Assembly (NCBI GenBank): GCA_022711435.1
Contig: JAKLFB010000016.1
Coordinates: 62,001 to 126,000, forward strand
Length of the DNA: 64,000 nucleotides
Direction: 5' to 3'
From: Verrucomicrobiota bacterium
GTDB taxonomy: Bacteria; Verrucomicrobiota; Verrucomicrobiia; Limisphaerales; UBA1319
Part shown: one piece after another, positions 38,248 to 46,881 of the stretch
How positions within the stretch are numbered: position 1 is the first letter of the stretch
Layout of the letters: every line of letters begins with the position of its first letter
Notes under the pieces: generated by a model
Seen by the model: the letters and a program-made list of their open reading frames with translations, nothing else
The model's database searches: none
What the model was told of the DNA's origin: nothing
Position numbers and translations under genes: made by a program

Positions 38248-38646
38248 TCAGCTCACCGCCACCAGCGATACCTTCTCGTTGTTCTCCATCCGCGCCTGGC
38301 CGTGAGCCCGCGGATCGAGCATCCGCTCCCCATCCACCATAAATAGATACCGGTGGTGCCCATGATGCATCGGGATCCGGGCAATCCACCCCCCGTCCGG
38401 CTGGCGATCCATCGGATTCGCCCGCGGATTCCAATCGTTGAAATCGCCCACCACGCTCACCTCCTCAGCCTGTGGCGCCAAAAACAAAAAATTGATCGTC
38501 CGGGTCGAGCCCTTCGCCGAATACCGGTCCCGCATCCCAAAACGGAACGCCTTCGCATTGATCGCTGCATCCATCATCTCGATTTCCTCACTCCGATCCT
38601 CTTCCGGGGCGCGCCCGGATTCCACTTCTATGTTAGCACTATTCAT
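38248..38646 (-). CDS. small standalone CBM48/AMPK-type glycogen-binding protein
   Basis: A 132-residue protein. After an acidic N-terminus and a helical linker, the second half is a CBM48 E-set domain: INFLFLAPQAEEVSVVGDFN, DWNPRANPM, GGWIARIPMHHGHHRYLFMV and DPRAHG. It has no catalytic domain, so a binding or regulatory role with glycogen or maltodextrin is likely. It converges with the kinase gene (20 bases apart) and diverges from purA. Confidence 0.83.
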   Translation of the reverse strand: MNSANIEVESGRAPEEDRSEEIEMMDAAINAKAFRFGMRDRYSAKGSTRTINFLFLAPQAEEVSVVGDFNDWNPRANPMDRQPDGGWIARIPMHHGHHRYLFMVDGERMLDPRAHGQARMENNEKVSLVAVS

Positions 38647-38686
38647 GCCGGATCGCCATCCACCTTGTCCAGCATGGATCCGCCCA

Positions 38687-38716
38687 TTGACAACCCCCGA
38701 GCCCAAACGGTAGTAT
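38687..38716 (+). promoter_or_regulatory. sigma-70 type promoter of purA
   Basis: TTGACA at 38687-38692, an 18-base spacer and TAGTAT at 38711-38716. Transcription would start near 38723, giving a leader of about 70 bases that contains a palindrome GCACGGCCGTGC (38730-38741) and an intrinsic terminator. Confidence 0.65.
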
Positions 38717-38740
38717 TTGCCGGTAATTAGCACGGCCGTG

Positions 38741-38766
38741 CCCCGAATTACCCTTCGGGGTTTTTT
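38741..38766 (+). terminator. intrinsic terminator inside the purA leader
   Basis: CCCCGAA and TTCGGGG pair around a six-base loop and are followed by TTTTTT. It lies after the purA promoter and 27 bases before the purA start, with no gene ending before it on this strand, so it is positioned as an attenuator rather than an ordinary gene-end terminator. Confidence 0.72.
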
Positions 38767-38793
38767 CGTGTCGGTCCCGAGGTGACAGAAGTT

Positions 38794-40062
38794 ATGGCGA
38801 ATATCATTCTTGTCGGCGCCCAGTGGGGCGATGAAGGCAAAGGCAAAATCATCGACGTGCTCACCGAGCAAGTGGATGTGGTCGTCCGCACCCAGGGCGG
38901 CAACAACGCCGGCCATACGGTCTTTGTCGGCTCCCAGAAATACGTCCTCCACCTCGTCCCTTCGGGGATCCTCCGCCCCCGCAAGACCTGCGTGATCGCC
39001 AACGGCGTGGTCATCGACCCCATCAGCCTGGTCGAGGAGCTCGATGGGCTCGAACGCCTCCGGGTCAAGGTCCGCGGCCATTTCCACATCAGCGAGACCG
39101 CCCACCTCGTCATGCCCTACCATCGCCTCCTCGATGAGCAGCGCGAGATCGCCAAAGGCAAGCACCGCATCGGCACCACCAAGCGCGGCATCGGCCCCGC
39201 CTACGGCGACAAGGCCGCCCGCGTCGGCATCCGCATGCTCGATCTCCTCGATCCGGAGCGTTTCCAGGCGATCCTGGCGCGGCGGATCAAGGAGAACAAC
39301 GGCTTCCTGCGCGCCCTCGGCGCTCCAGCGCTGTCGCTTCGCAAGGTGCTGGACGCGTATCGCACCGCCGGAGAGCGCCTCCGGCCCTTTGTCACCAACA
39401 CCGTCCTCCTGCTCCATCAGGCCGCGCGCCAGGGCAAAAATATCCTCTTCGAAGGCGCCCAGGGCACCTTCCTTGATCTCGACCACGGCACCTACCCCTT
39501 TGTGACCTCTTCGAACACAACCGCCGGCGGCGCCTGCACCGGCTCCGGCATCCCCCCCAACCGGATCGATCGCGTCGTCGGCGTTGTCAAGGCCTACACC
39601 ACCCGCGTCGGCGAAGGCCCCCTGCCCACCGAGAACACCCATATCGCCGACCTTCTCCATCGCATGGGACGCGAGTTCGGCGCGACCACCGGCCGCCCCC
39701 GCCGCTGCGGCTGGTTCGATACCGTCGCCACCCGCCACGCCGCCATGGTCAATGGGATCGACGACCTCGCCGTGACCAACCTCGACGGCCTCGACACCGT
39801 TCCCGTCATCCAGGTCGCCGTCGCCTACCGCATCCATGGCCGGCGATGCGCCTCCATGCCCAGCGACACCCAGCTCCTCGCCCAATCCGAGCCCGTCTAT
39901 GAGGAGTTCCCCGGCTGGATGACCCCAACCCACCAGGCCCGGCGCTGGCGCGACCTCCCCCCCAAAGCCCGCGCCTACCTCCGCGCCATCGCCAAGCTCA
40001 CCGGCGCCCCCCTCAGCATCGTCTCCGTCGGGCCCTCCCGCGATCAAACGATCTTCCTCTGA
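38794..40062 (+). CDS. purA: adenylosuccinate synthetase
   Basis: A 422-residue GTP-dependent enzyme joining IMP and aspartate in AMP synthesis. IILVGAQWGDEGKGKIIDVL at the start is the P-loop-like motif with the catalytic Asp, then NNAGHTV, IGTTKRGIGPAYGDK, and FEGAQGTFLDLDHGTYPFVT. ATG 38794 is chosen because GAGGTGA (38780-38786) sits seven bases upstream as a ribosome site; GTG 38782 lies within that site. First gene of a purA-uppS-cdsA-dxr run. Confidence 0.96.
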   Translation: MANIILVGAQWGDEGKGKIIDVLTEQVDVVVRTQGGNNAGHTVFVGSQKYVLHLVPSGILRPRKTCVIANGVVIDPISLVEELDGLERLRVKVRGHFHISETAHLVMPYHRLLDEQREIAKGKHRIGTTKRGIGPAYGDKAARVGIRMLDLLDPERFQAILARRIKENNGFLRALGAPALSLRKVLDAYRTAGERLRPFVTNTVLLLHQAARQGKNILFEGAQGTFLDLDHGTYPFVTSSNTTAGGACTGSGIPPNRIDRVVGVVKAYTTRVGEGPLPTENTHIADLLHRMGREFGATTGRPRRCGWFDTVATRHAAMVNGIDDLAVTNLDGLDTVPVIQVAVAYRIHGRRCASMPSDTQLLAQSEPVYEEFPGWMTPTHQARRWRDLPPKARAYLRAIAKLTGAPLSIVSVGPSRDQTIFL

Positions 40063-40074
40063 GGTCGGAAGCCC

Positions 40075-40812
40075 ATGACATCCCCCGCCCTCCACCTGAG
40101 CGCCCAGGCCCGGGCCAACCTCCCGGTCCACGTGGCCATCATCATGGACGGCAACGGCCGCTGGGCCAAACAGCGACACCTCCCCCGCATCGAAGGGCAC
40201 CGCCGCGGCGTTGAATCCGTCCGCGCCATCGTCCGCGCCGCTGGCGAGATCGGCCTCAAATACCTCACTCTCTACGCATTCTCCGTCGAGAACTGGAACC
40301 GCCCCAAGGACGAGGTCGACACCCTCATGCGCTACCTCGCCCGCTATCTCAAAGACGAGATCGGCGAGCTCCACCGCAACAACGTCCGTCTTGAAGCCAT
40401 CGGGCAGATCTATCGCCTGCCCGAATTCGTCCAGACTCAGCTCGCCAAGACCCGGGCCGCGCTCGCCCACCACAACGGCCTGACGCTCGTCCTGGCCCTC
40501 AGCTACGGGGGGCGCACCGAGATCGTCGAGGCCGCCCGCAGCCTCGCCGCCCAGGCCCGCGAGGGCCGGATCGATCCCGCCGAAATCAACGAGCAGGTCG
40601 TCGCCCAGCACCTCTACACGCGCCACCTGCCCGACCCCGATCTGCTGATCCGCACCAGCGGCGAGCTGCGCGTCAGCAATTTCCTCCTCTGGCAGATCTC
40701 CTACGCCGAGTTCGTGGTCATGCCCGATCTGTGGCCCGATTTCCGCAAGCCCCAGCTCTTTTCCGCCCTCGAGGAATACGCCCGCCGCCACCGGCGGTTC
40801 GGCGCCGTATGA
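40075..40812 (+). CDS. uppS: isoprenyl (undecaprenyl) diphosphate synthase
   Basis: A 245-residue cis-prenyltransferase making the lipid carrier for peptidoglycan and O-antigen. HVAIIMDGNGRWAKQRHLPR with the catalytic Asp and GHRRGVESVR are at the N-terminus, YLTLYAFSVENWNRP follows, and DLLIRTSGELRVSNFLLWQ carries the conserved Arg/Ser region near residue 200. Normal length. Twelve bases after purA. Confidence 0.95.
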   Translation: MTSPALHLSAQARANLPVHVAIIMDGNGRWAKQRHLPRIEGHRRGVESVRAIVRAAGEIGLKYLTLYAFSVENWNRPKDEVDTLMRYLARYLKDEIGELHRNNVRLEAIGQIYRLPEFVQTQLAKTRAALAHHNGLTLVLALSYGGRTEIVEAARSLAAQAREGRIDPAEINEQVVAQHLYTRHLPDPDLLIRTSGELRVSNFLLWQISYAEFVVMPDLWPDFRKPQLFSALEEYARRHRRFGAV

Positions 40813-40855
40813 CCGTTCGTGACATCCGCCCGCCGTTCGCGTAATCATCGGATCC

Positions 40856-41782
40856 ATGGTTCCGGATCCGGCCGCTTCGACGACGCCGGCGCCAAGTCGA
40901 ACCCAGGTGTTCGCCAGGCGCCTGGCTACTTTCGTCATTCTCTGGTCCGCCGTCCTGGCGGCGCTGTTCTGCGCCGGGCCCGCCTTCTCCAATTATTTCT
41001 TTCTCGGCGTCATGGTCGCCCTCTCGGCGATCGGCCTGCGCGAGTTCTATGCCCTGGCCGAGCAGCGCGGGCTGGTCTGCTTCAAGGCATGGGGCATGGT
41101 CGGCGGCGCGCTCCTCATGATCAGCACGTTCGTCTATTCGTCGGGCGAGTTCGGGCGCGAGATGCCCCCGTCCAAGGTCAACGATTTCGAGACGAGCATT
41201 CTGGTGGTGCTGGTTCTCGGCGTGTGCCTCCGCCAGCTGTTCGCCCCGCGCAATCCCGCCGGGCTGCCCGCCATCGCCGTCACGCTCCTGGGCCTGCTCT
41301 ATGTGCCCTGGCTCCTCAATTTCCTCCAAAAGATCCACTTCTTCTACCAGGCCAATGCCAATGGCCGCTATTACCTCCTCTATTTCATCCTCGTCACCAA
41401 ATGCAGCGACACAGGCGCCTACGTCGTCGGCACCCTTCTCGGCCGCCATAAGCTCATCCCCCGGCTCAGCCCCGGCAAGACCTGGGAAGGCCTCGCCGGC
41501 GCCCTCGCTGTCGCCACCGGCGCCAGCGCCGCCTTCGCCGCGCTCGCCGGCCCTCACCTCGTCGGCATGACGTTCCTCCACTCGATCATCCTCGGCCTCC
41601 TCCTCGGCGGCGCGGCCGTCGTCGGGGATCTCATCGAGTCGATGTTCAAGCGCGAGGCCGCTGTCAAGGACTCCGGCCGCTTGCTGCCCGGCATGGGCGG
41701 CATGCTCGATTTGCTCGACAGCCTTCTGTTCAATGCCCCCCTGATGTATCTCTACCTGCGACACATCCTCACCCATCAATGA
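40856..41782 (+). CDS. cdsA: phosphatidate cytidylyltransferase
   Basis: A 308-residue integral membrane enzyme making CDP-diacylglycerol. About seven hydrophobic helices are seen. KCSDTGAYVVGTLLGRHKL and SPGKTWEGLAGAL are family motifs. The signature near the C-terminus reads KREAAVKDSGRLLPGMGGML instead of the usual PGHGG-x2-DR form, with His replaced by Met and the following Asp-Arg pair altered. Stop overlaps dxr by ATGA. Confidence 0.9.
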   Translation: MVPDPAASTTPAPSRTQVFARRLATFVILWSAVLAALFCAGPAFSNYFFLGVMVALSAIGLREFYALAEQRGLVCFKAWGMVGGALLMISTFVYSSGEFGREMPPSKVNDFETSILVVLVLGVCLRQLFAPRNPAGLPAIAVTLLGLLYVPWLLNFLQKIHFFYQANANGRYYLLYFILVTKCSDTGAYVVGTLLGRHKLIPRLSPGKTWEGLAGALAVATGASAAFAALAGPHLVGMTFLHSIILGLLLGGAAVVGDLIESMFKREAAVKDSGRLLPGMGGMLDLLDSLLFNAPLMYLYLRHILTHQ

Positions 41783-42966
41783 ATCCGCCCGCCCAGTCTC
41801 CTTCCTCCCCTCCCGCCCCGAAAAACGTCGTCCTCCTGGGCAGCACCGGCTCGATCGGCACCAGCACGCTCAAGGTCGTCGCCGACATGCCCGACCGGCT
41901 CCGGCTCGTCGGCCTCGCCGCCGGCCGCAACGCCGATCAGCTCGCCCTCCAGGCCCGCCAGTGCCGCCCCCTCGCCCTCTCCATCGCCGATCCCGCCCAG
42001 GCCCAAGCCCTCCAGGACCAGCTCGGCCCCGGCATCCCCGTCTATTCCGGTCCCCAAGGCCTCGTCCGCCTGGCCACCCTGCCCGAAGCCGATATCGTCC
42101 TCGTCGCCATCGTTGGCACCGCGGGGCTCGAACCCGCTCTCGCCGCCATTCGCGCCGGCAAGGACCTCGCCATCGCCTCGAAGGAAATTCTCGTCATGGC
42201 CGGCGAGATCGTCATGGCCGAAGCCCGCCGCCATGGGACGCGCATCCTCGCTGTCGATAGCGAGCACTCCGCCATCTTTCAATGCCTCGACGGCAAGCCC
42301 GGCCAATCGGTCCGGCGCCTCTGGCTCACCGCCTCCGGCGGCCCCTTCCGGACAATCCCGCGCTCCGAGTTCAGGGGCATCACCCCGGAACGCGCCCTGC
42401 GCCACCCTTCCTGGACCATGGGCCCCAAAATTACGATCGATTCCGCCACCCTCTTCAACAAAGGCCTCGAAATGATCGAGGCCCGCTGGCTCTTCGATAT
42501 CGACATCGACCGCGTCCAGGTCGTCGTCCACCCCCAGAGCATCGTCCATTCCCTGGTCGAGTTCATCGACGGCAGCATCCTCGCCCAGCTCTCGACCCCC
42601 GATATGTGCCTCCCCATCCAATACGCGCTGACCTACCCCGATCGCGTCGGCAGCCATCGCGTCCAGACCCCCTTGCCCGCCCTCGGCACGCTCACGTTCG
42701 AAGAGCCCGACCCCGATCGGTTCCCCGCCCTCAATCTCGCCCGCCAGGCCGCCCGCATCGCCGGCACCGCCCCGGCCGTCCTCAATGCCGCCAATGAAAT
42801 CGCTGTCGCCGCCTTCAGCGCGCGCCAGCTCCGGTTCGACCAGATCAGCGACCTCGTCGCCGACGCCATCGGCGCCCACTCGCCCGTCTCAAGTCCTTCC
42901 CTCGAAGAGATCCTCGCCGCCGACCAGTGGGCCCGCCAGTTCGCCCGCCAATACCGCCCTGCTTAA
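41779..42966 (+). CDS. dxr: 1-deoxy-D-xylulose 5-phosphate reductoisomerase
   Basis: A 395-residue NADPH enzyme of the MEP isoprenoid route. VVLLGSTGSIGTSTLKVV is the NADPH loop, ASKEILVMAGEIV and AVDSEHSAIFQCL contain metal ligands, SGGPFRTIP the substrate loop, and HPSWTMGPKITIDSATLFNK is diagnostic. Its TAA stop is formed by the outer TTAA of the palindromic element that follows. Confidence 0.96.
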   Translation: MNPPAQSPSSPPAPKNVVLLGSTGSIGTSTLKVVADMPDRLRLVGLAAGRNADQLALQARQCRPLALSIADPAQAQALQDQLGPGIPVYSGPQGLVRLATLPEADIVLVAIVGTAGLEPALAAIRAGKDLAIASKEILVMAGEIVMAEARRHGTRILAVDSEHSAIFQCLDGKPGQSVRRLWLTASGGPFRTIPRSEFRGITPERALRHPSWTMGPKITIDSATLFNKGLEMIEARWLFDIDIDRVQVVVHPQSIVHSLVEFIDGSILAQLSTPDMCLPIQYALTYPDRVGSHRVQTPLPALGTLTFEEPDPDRFPALNLARQAARIAGTAPAVLNAANEIAVAAFSARQLRFDQISDLVADAIGAHSPVSSPSLEEILAADQWARQFARQYRPA

Positions 42967-43244
42967 GGGTCTGTGCAAAAATTGCTTCCGATTTTGCTGG
43001 AGGGAATTTGGCGGGCTGGCAAGGCGCGACGAGCGAGCATACCCGCGCGGTCTGTGAGCGAGGAGCAACACAGCCAGCGCGCCCAAGGCCCCCAGCCCGC
43101 AGGGGCGGAGCGGCGCCGGGCCATCTGCTTCGTTGCTCGGTCGGTCGAGTATCTCAGGGGGATACACTCCCTCCACTCGCGCCTCGCATCTGGCCCGGCG
43201 GCGCTCCCGCCAAAATCGGAAGTAATTTTTGCACAGACCCTTAA
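42963..43244. mobile_element. 282-base foldback element with 34-base terminal inverted repeats (copy R3)
   Basis: The ends 42963-42996 and 43211-43244 are inverted repeats with 33 of 34 bases identical, each beginning TTAAGGGTCTGTGCAAAAAT. The interior is also partly self-complementary (for example GCGCGACGAGCGAGCATA on the left against GATACACTCCCTCCACTCGC on the right), so the whole element folds back. It shares the core GCTCGGTCGGTCGAGTATC (43135-43153) with the element at 63246-63531. No credible gene is inside; short open frames in it are artefacts of the repeat. It looks like a MITE or a structured repeat. Confidence 0.82.
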
Positions 43245-43490
43245 CCGGACCGCTTGGTTGCTGTAAGCGCCGATCTCCGGCACGGCACTTGGGAGCCGGC
43301 TTCCAGACGCATCCATGGCGGCAGAGGGCTGCCGCACTCCAAGACGCTTCGCGGGCGGCCTGGGGGATCGGAACCGGCGCCAGCCTCGTGATAGCCAGCC
43401 CTCTGGCGCTTTCCACGCCGGTTAATGGCTGAAAGCGCCGGCCTCCGGCGCGCAGCAGCGTGCGCACCCTGCGGCCAACCTGGATTCGGC
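43245..43490. other. 246-base intergenic stretch after the foldback element
   Basis: No gene or promoter was recognised. The part around 43314-43350 (GGCAGAGGGCTGCCGCACTC) is a self-complementary GGCAG...CTGCC stretch that may be another dispersed repeat, but only one copy is present in this window. It lies between convergent genes. Confidence 0.4.
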
Positions 43491-44906
43491 TTACGCCGGC
43501 TCCCATCCCGGCCGGTAGCTCTCCTTGAGCAACGCGTCCGCTTCCGGCGCGTTCGCCGCCTTCATCGCGACGCTGTCCCACCGGATCTTCTTGCCTGTCC
43601 GCAGGGCCACATTCCCCAGCAGCATCAGCTCCGTCAGGCGCGCCCCATACTCGAAATGGCTGCTGGCGGGAGGACCGCCCTTGCACGCATCGAGCCAGTC
43701 CCGATGATGCCCGTTGGACCGCGGTATCGACTTCGCCGGCCGCCGATAGGCGTCCATCTTCTCGTCCGGTATGATCCGCGGCGCTCCTCCCCACCCGGCG
43801 CACATCATGATCCCGCGATCACCGTGGAAGAGTATGCCGTTGGTCCCGCCGCCCATCATGTCGTCGTCATCCAATGCATCCGGCCGGGCCGGGCGCAGGC
43901 CGCCGTCATGCCAGGTCACCTTCACAGGCGGCAGCGCCCCGCGCGCGCCGAACTGATACCGATAGATCGCCCCTGGACACGTCGCCTCGGCATCGATGCC
44001 CGCCCCGCTGGCCTCGACCGTCAGTGGCGCGCTTAAATCCAGCGCCCATACCGCCGGATCCAAATTGTGGATCGCCATGTCCCCGATCGCCCCGGTCCCG
44101 AACGCCCAATACCCACGCCAGTTGAACGGCACGTAGACCGGATGGTACGGCCGCGCCTCGCGCGGGCCGAGCCACAGGTCCCAGTTCAACCCCGTAGGCA
44201 CCGGATGGGTCCCCGGAGGCCGGCCCTTTCCCAACGCCCAGTGGCCGGCGTCGCTCCACGCCTCGACCTCGCGCACCGCTCCGATCGCGCCATCTCGGAT
44301 CCACTCCACGGTCGTGCGAATGCCGTCCCCCGAATGGCCGTGGTTGCCCATCTGCGTCGCCACCCCCGTTTCCCTGGCCACTCGAGCCACCAACCGCGCC
44401 TCCCAGACATTATGCGTCAGCGGTTTCTCGCAATACACGTGCTTGCCCAACCGCATCGCCGTCACCGAAACCAAGGCGTGGAGGTGGTCCGGCGTCGCGC
44501 ACAGCACCGCATCGATCCCTTTCTCCCGCTCGAACATCCGCCGGAAATCCTCGTATTCGGCGCACCGGAATCCCGGCACCTGCGCCCCGTAATGTTTCTC
44601 GATCTCGGCCTTCACCGGGCTGCGGCCCGCCCATCCCTTGTAGTAATACGGCTCGTAATCGCTCCGATCGTTCGGATCGCACACGGCCACGATCCGCGCG
44701 TCCGCCTCGCGAAACAACGCTTGCGCGTTCGTCCGCCCCTGGCCGCCCGCCCCGATCAGCGCGATGTGGACCCGCTCGCTGGGCGCCACGAACCGCGCCC
44801 CTCCGAGCACATGGCGCGGCGCCACCATCAGCGCCGCCGCCACTGTCGTCGTTGTCGACAGAAACTGCCGCCGGCTCATCGTCATCCCGTCGAAATTCGT
44901 TTTCAT
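43491..44906 (-). CDS. twin-arginine-exported Gfo/Idh/MocA family oxidoreductase
   Basis: A 471-residue protein. MSRRQFLSTTTTVAAALMV near residue 8 is a twin-arginine signal. HIALIGAGGQGRTNAQALF is the NAD(P) loop, ATPDHLHALVSV and EKPLTHNVWEA hold the catalytic Lys, and GAIGDMAIHNLDPAVWAL the downstream His. ATG 44906 gives a compact signal peptide. It interrupts what is often a dxr-rseP neighbourhood. Substrate unknown. Confidence 0.88.
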   Translation of the reverse strand: MKTNFDGMTMSRRQFLSTTTTVAAALMVAPRHVLGGARFVAPSERVHIALIGAGGQGRTNAQALFREADARIVAVCDPNDRSDYEPYYYKGWAGRSPVKAEIEKHYGAQVPGFRCAEYEDFRRMFEREKGIDAVLCATPDHLHALVSVTAMRLGKHVYCEKPLTHNVWEARLVARVARETGVATQMGNHGHSGDGIRTTVEWIRDGAIGAVREVEAWSDAGHWALGKGRPPGTHPVPTGLNWDLWLGPREARPYHPVYVPFNWRGYWAFGTGAIGDMAIHNLDPAVWALDLSAPLTVEASGAGIDAEATCPGAIYRYQFGARGALPPVKVTWHDGGLRPARPDALDDDDMMGGGTNGILFHGDRGIMMCAGWGGAPRIIPDEKMDAYRRPAKSIPRSNGHHRDWLDACKGGPPASSHFEYGARLTELMLLGNVALRTGKKIRWDSVAMKAANAPEADALLKESYRPGWEPA

Positions 44907-45095
44907 ATTCGGTTGCTTGTGGTTGCCCTGCAGAATGCCGCCCCCCCTCCCGAAACTCAAGAAACGAATCGCGCCCTCCCGAGCGACAGTCACTCCTGGC
45001 AAACGAGGGCGGCCAGGGAATCGTCGCGGAGGACTCTGGAGCTCGATAATGCGCCGCCCTCGATGAGGCAGCCATCGCTCACAAGTCCTCCTTCC

Positions 45096-46871
45096 TCATT
45101 GCCGGCCGTTGCCCGGCTCAATCCACCGGCCATGCTCGCGGATCAAATCGACCAGACGCTCGACCGCATCCGCCTCCGGCAGGTTGAACCGCACCGCGCG
45201 CTTCCCTACATACAGGTTCACCTTGCCCGGCGCGCCCCCCACGTATCCGAAATCCGCGTCCGCCATCTCCCCCGGCCCGTTCACGATGCAGCCCATGATG
45301 GCGATGCGCACCCCCCGCAGATGCTGGGTCCGCGCCTTGATTCGGGCCGTCACGCTCTGCAGATCGAACAGCGTCCGGCCGCAGGATGGGCACGCCACAT
45401 AGTCGGCCTTGAAGGATCGGCAGCCCGCCGCCTGCAAAATGTCATACGCCAGCTTCACGCTCGCTCGCGCGTCCTTTTCGTTCCGCACCAGGATGGCATC
45501 CCCGATCCCATCCACCAGCAGTGCGCCCAGGGCCACAGCCGATCGCAGCTGAGCCCGCGACGGCGCCAGAGACGCTTGCGGCGGCGCCAGGCAGTCCTTG
45601 AGCAGGATCGGATTTCGCCGCCCCTCCTCGCGCAACCGATGCGCCAGCAGCCGAAACGCCGCGATCACCGGCATGTCCAGCCCGTCCTTCACCGTCACCA
45701 GTACCCGCTCCGAACTCACCCCAAGCTCCCGGCTCGGATCCGCCTCGCAGATTTCCAGCTCCTCGACAATCGCCTCGGGCTGGACCTCGCTCCCCGCCCG
45801 CAGCGCGCCCCCCGCCTCGGACGCCGCCCGCTCCGGCACGACCACGCGCACGGTCTGGCTGCCTCCGCACCGGATCCCGTCTCCCAGATCGATCTCGACC
45901 GCCGGGCGGCGCGCGTAGCTGAACGGATCGAACGGAGGCGGAATCTCGATGCCGGGCGGCCCCTTGCCCGCCAATCCCGCAACCTCCGCCAGCAGCTCCC
46001 GGCACACCGGGATCTCCCGGGTCGAGTCCTCCGTCAGCGACACCCGGATGGTGTCGCCCAAACCGTCCGCCAGCAGGGCGCCGATCCCGATCGCGCTCTT
46101 GATCCGGCCGTCTTCGCCTTCGCCTGCCTCCGTGACCCCGAGGTGCAGCGGATAGCTCCAGTCCGGCCCCAGCTCCGACAGCCGCGCCGCCAAAAGCCGG
46201 TAGCTCTGGATCATCACCTTCGGATTGCTGGCCTTCATCGAGAACACCAGATCGTGAAATCCCGCCGACCGCGCAATCCGCGCATACTCGAGCGCGCTCT
46301 CGACCATGCCCCGCGGCGTGTCTCCCCACCGGCTCAAGATCCGGTCGCTCAGCGAGCCGTGGTTCGCCCCAATCCGCATCGCCCGCTTCAGCTCGCCGCA
46401 TCGCACCGCCAGCGGAGCGAACCGCTCCGCCAACCGCCCCACCTCGGCCGCATACGCCGCATCGTCATACTCGCGCAGGACAAATTTCTTGCCGTCGGCG
46501 AAATTGCCCGGGTTGATCCGGATCTTCTCGACCCACTGGGCCGCCTCGAACGCAGCCTCAGGCTTGAAATGAATGTCCGCCGCCAGCGGCACCCGGCATC
46601 CCCGGGCGCGCAGCTCTCCCGCAATATTCCGGAGATTGGCTGCGTCCTTGACCGTCGGCGCCGTGATCCGCACCAGCTCACACCCCGCCGCTGCCAGCTC
46701 GAGCGTCTGCCGCACGCTCTCCGAGGTGTCCATCGTGTCCGACGTGATCATCGACTGCACCACGATCGGATGCGCGCCTCCGATGATCACCCCGCCGCGC
46801 GCGGGATCACCCACCGCCACCTCGCGCGTGGGCCGGCGCCGGTAATGGATCGGCGAGTCGCAGTAGTTCAT
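45096..46871 (-). CDS. ispG: 4-hydroxy-3-methylbut-2-enyl diphosphate synthase, long form
   Basis: A 591-residue [4Fe-4S] enzyme of the MEP route. The N-terminal TIM barrel has PIVVQSMITSDTMDT, LVRITAPT, ADIHF and KIRINPGNFADGKKF. The C-terminal cluster domain has YVACPSCGRTLFDLQ and MGCIVNGPGEMADADFGYVG. The extra ~200 residues between the two mark the three-domain form of chloroplasts, Bacteroidota, Chlamydiae and Verrucomicrobiota. Ten bases downstream of rseP on the same strand. Confidence 0.96.
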   Translation of the reverse strand: MNYCDSPIHYRRRPTREVAVGDPARGGVIIGGAHPIVVQSMITSDTMDTSESVRQTLELAAAGCELVRITAPTVKDAANLRNIAGELRARGCRVPLAADIHFKPEAAFEAAQWVEKIRINPGNFADGKKFVLREYDDAAYAAEVGRLAERFAPLAVRCGELKRAMRIGANHGSLSDRILSRWGDTPRGMVESALEYARIARSAGFHDLVFSMKASNPKVMIQSYRLLAARLSELGPDWSYPLHLGVTEAGEGEDGRIKSAIGIGALLADGLGDTIRVSLTEDSTREIPVCRELLAEVAGLAGKGPPGIEIPPPFDPFSYARRPAVEIDLGDGIRCGGSQTVRVVVPERAASEAGGALRAGSEVQPEAIVEELEICEADPSRELGVSSERVLVTVKDGLDMPVIAAFRLLAHRLREEGRRNPILLKDCLAPPQASLAPSRAQLRSAVALGALLVDGIGDAILVRNEKDARASVKLAYDILQAAGCRSFKADYVACPSCGRTLFDLQSVTARIKARTQHLRGVRIAIMGCIVNGPGEMADADFGYVGGAPGKVNLYVGKRAVRFNLPEADAVERLVDLIREHGRWIEPGNGRQ

Positions 46872-46881
46872 CGAGACCGGC

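Noticed and set aside
38730..38766. The two consecutive stem-loops before purA were considered as a known riboswitch class such as mini-ykkC.
   Set aside because: The loops do not show the conserved ACGR pairs in the required context, and the second hairpin plus T-run is fully explained as a terminator.
42973..43432. Several short open frames inside and beside the foldback element.
   Set aside because: They are readings of the palindromic repeat (the same SVEY/RYSTDRATK-like strings appear in both copies on opposite strands) and have no independent support.
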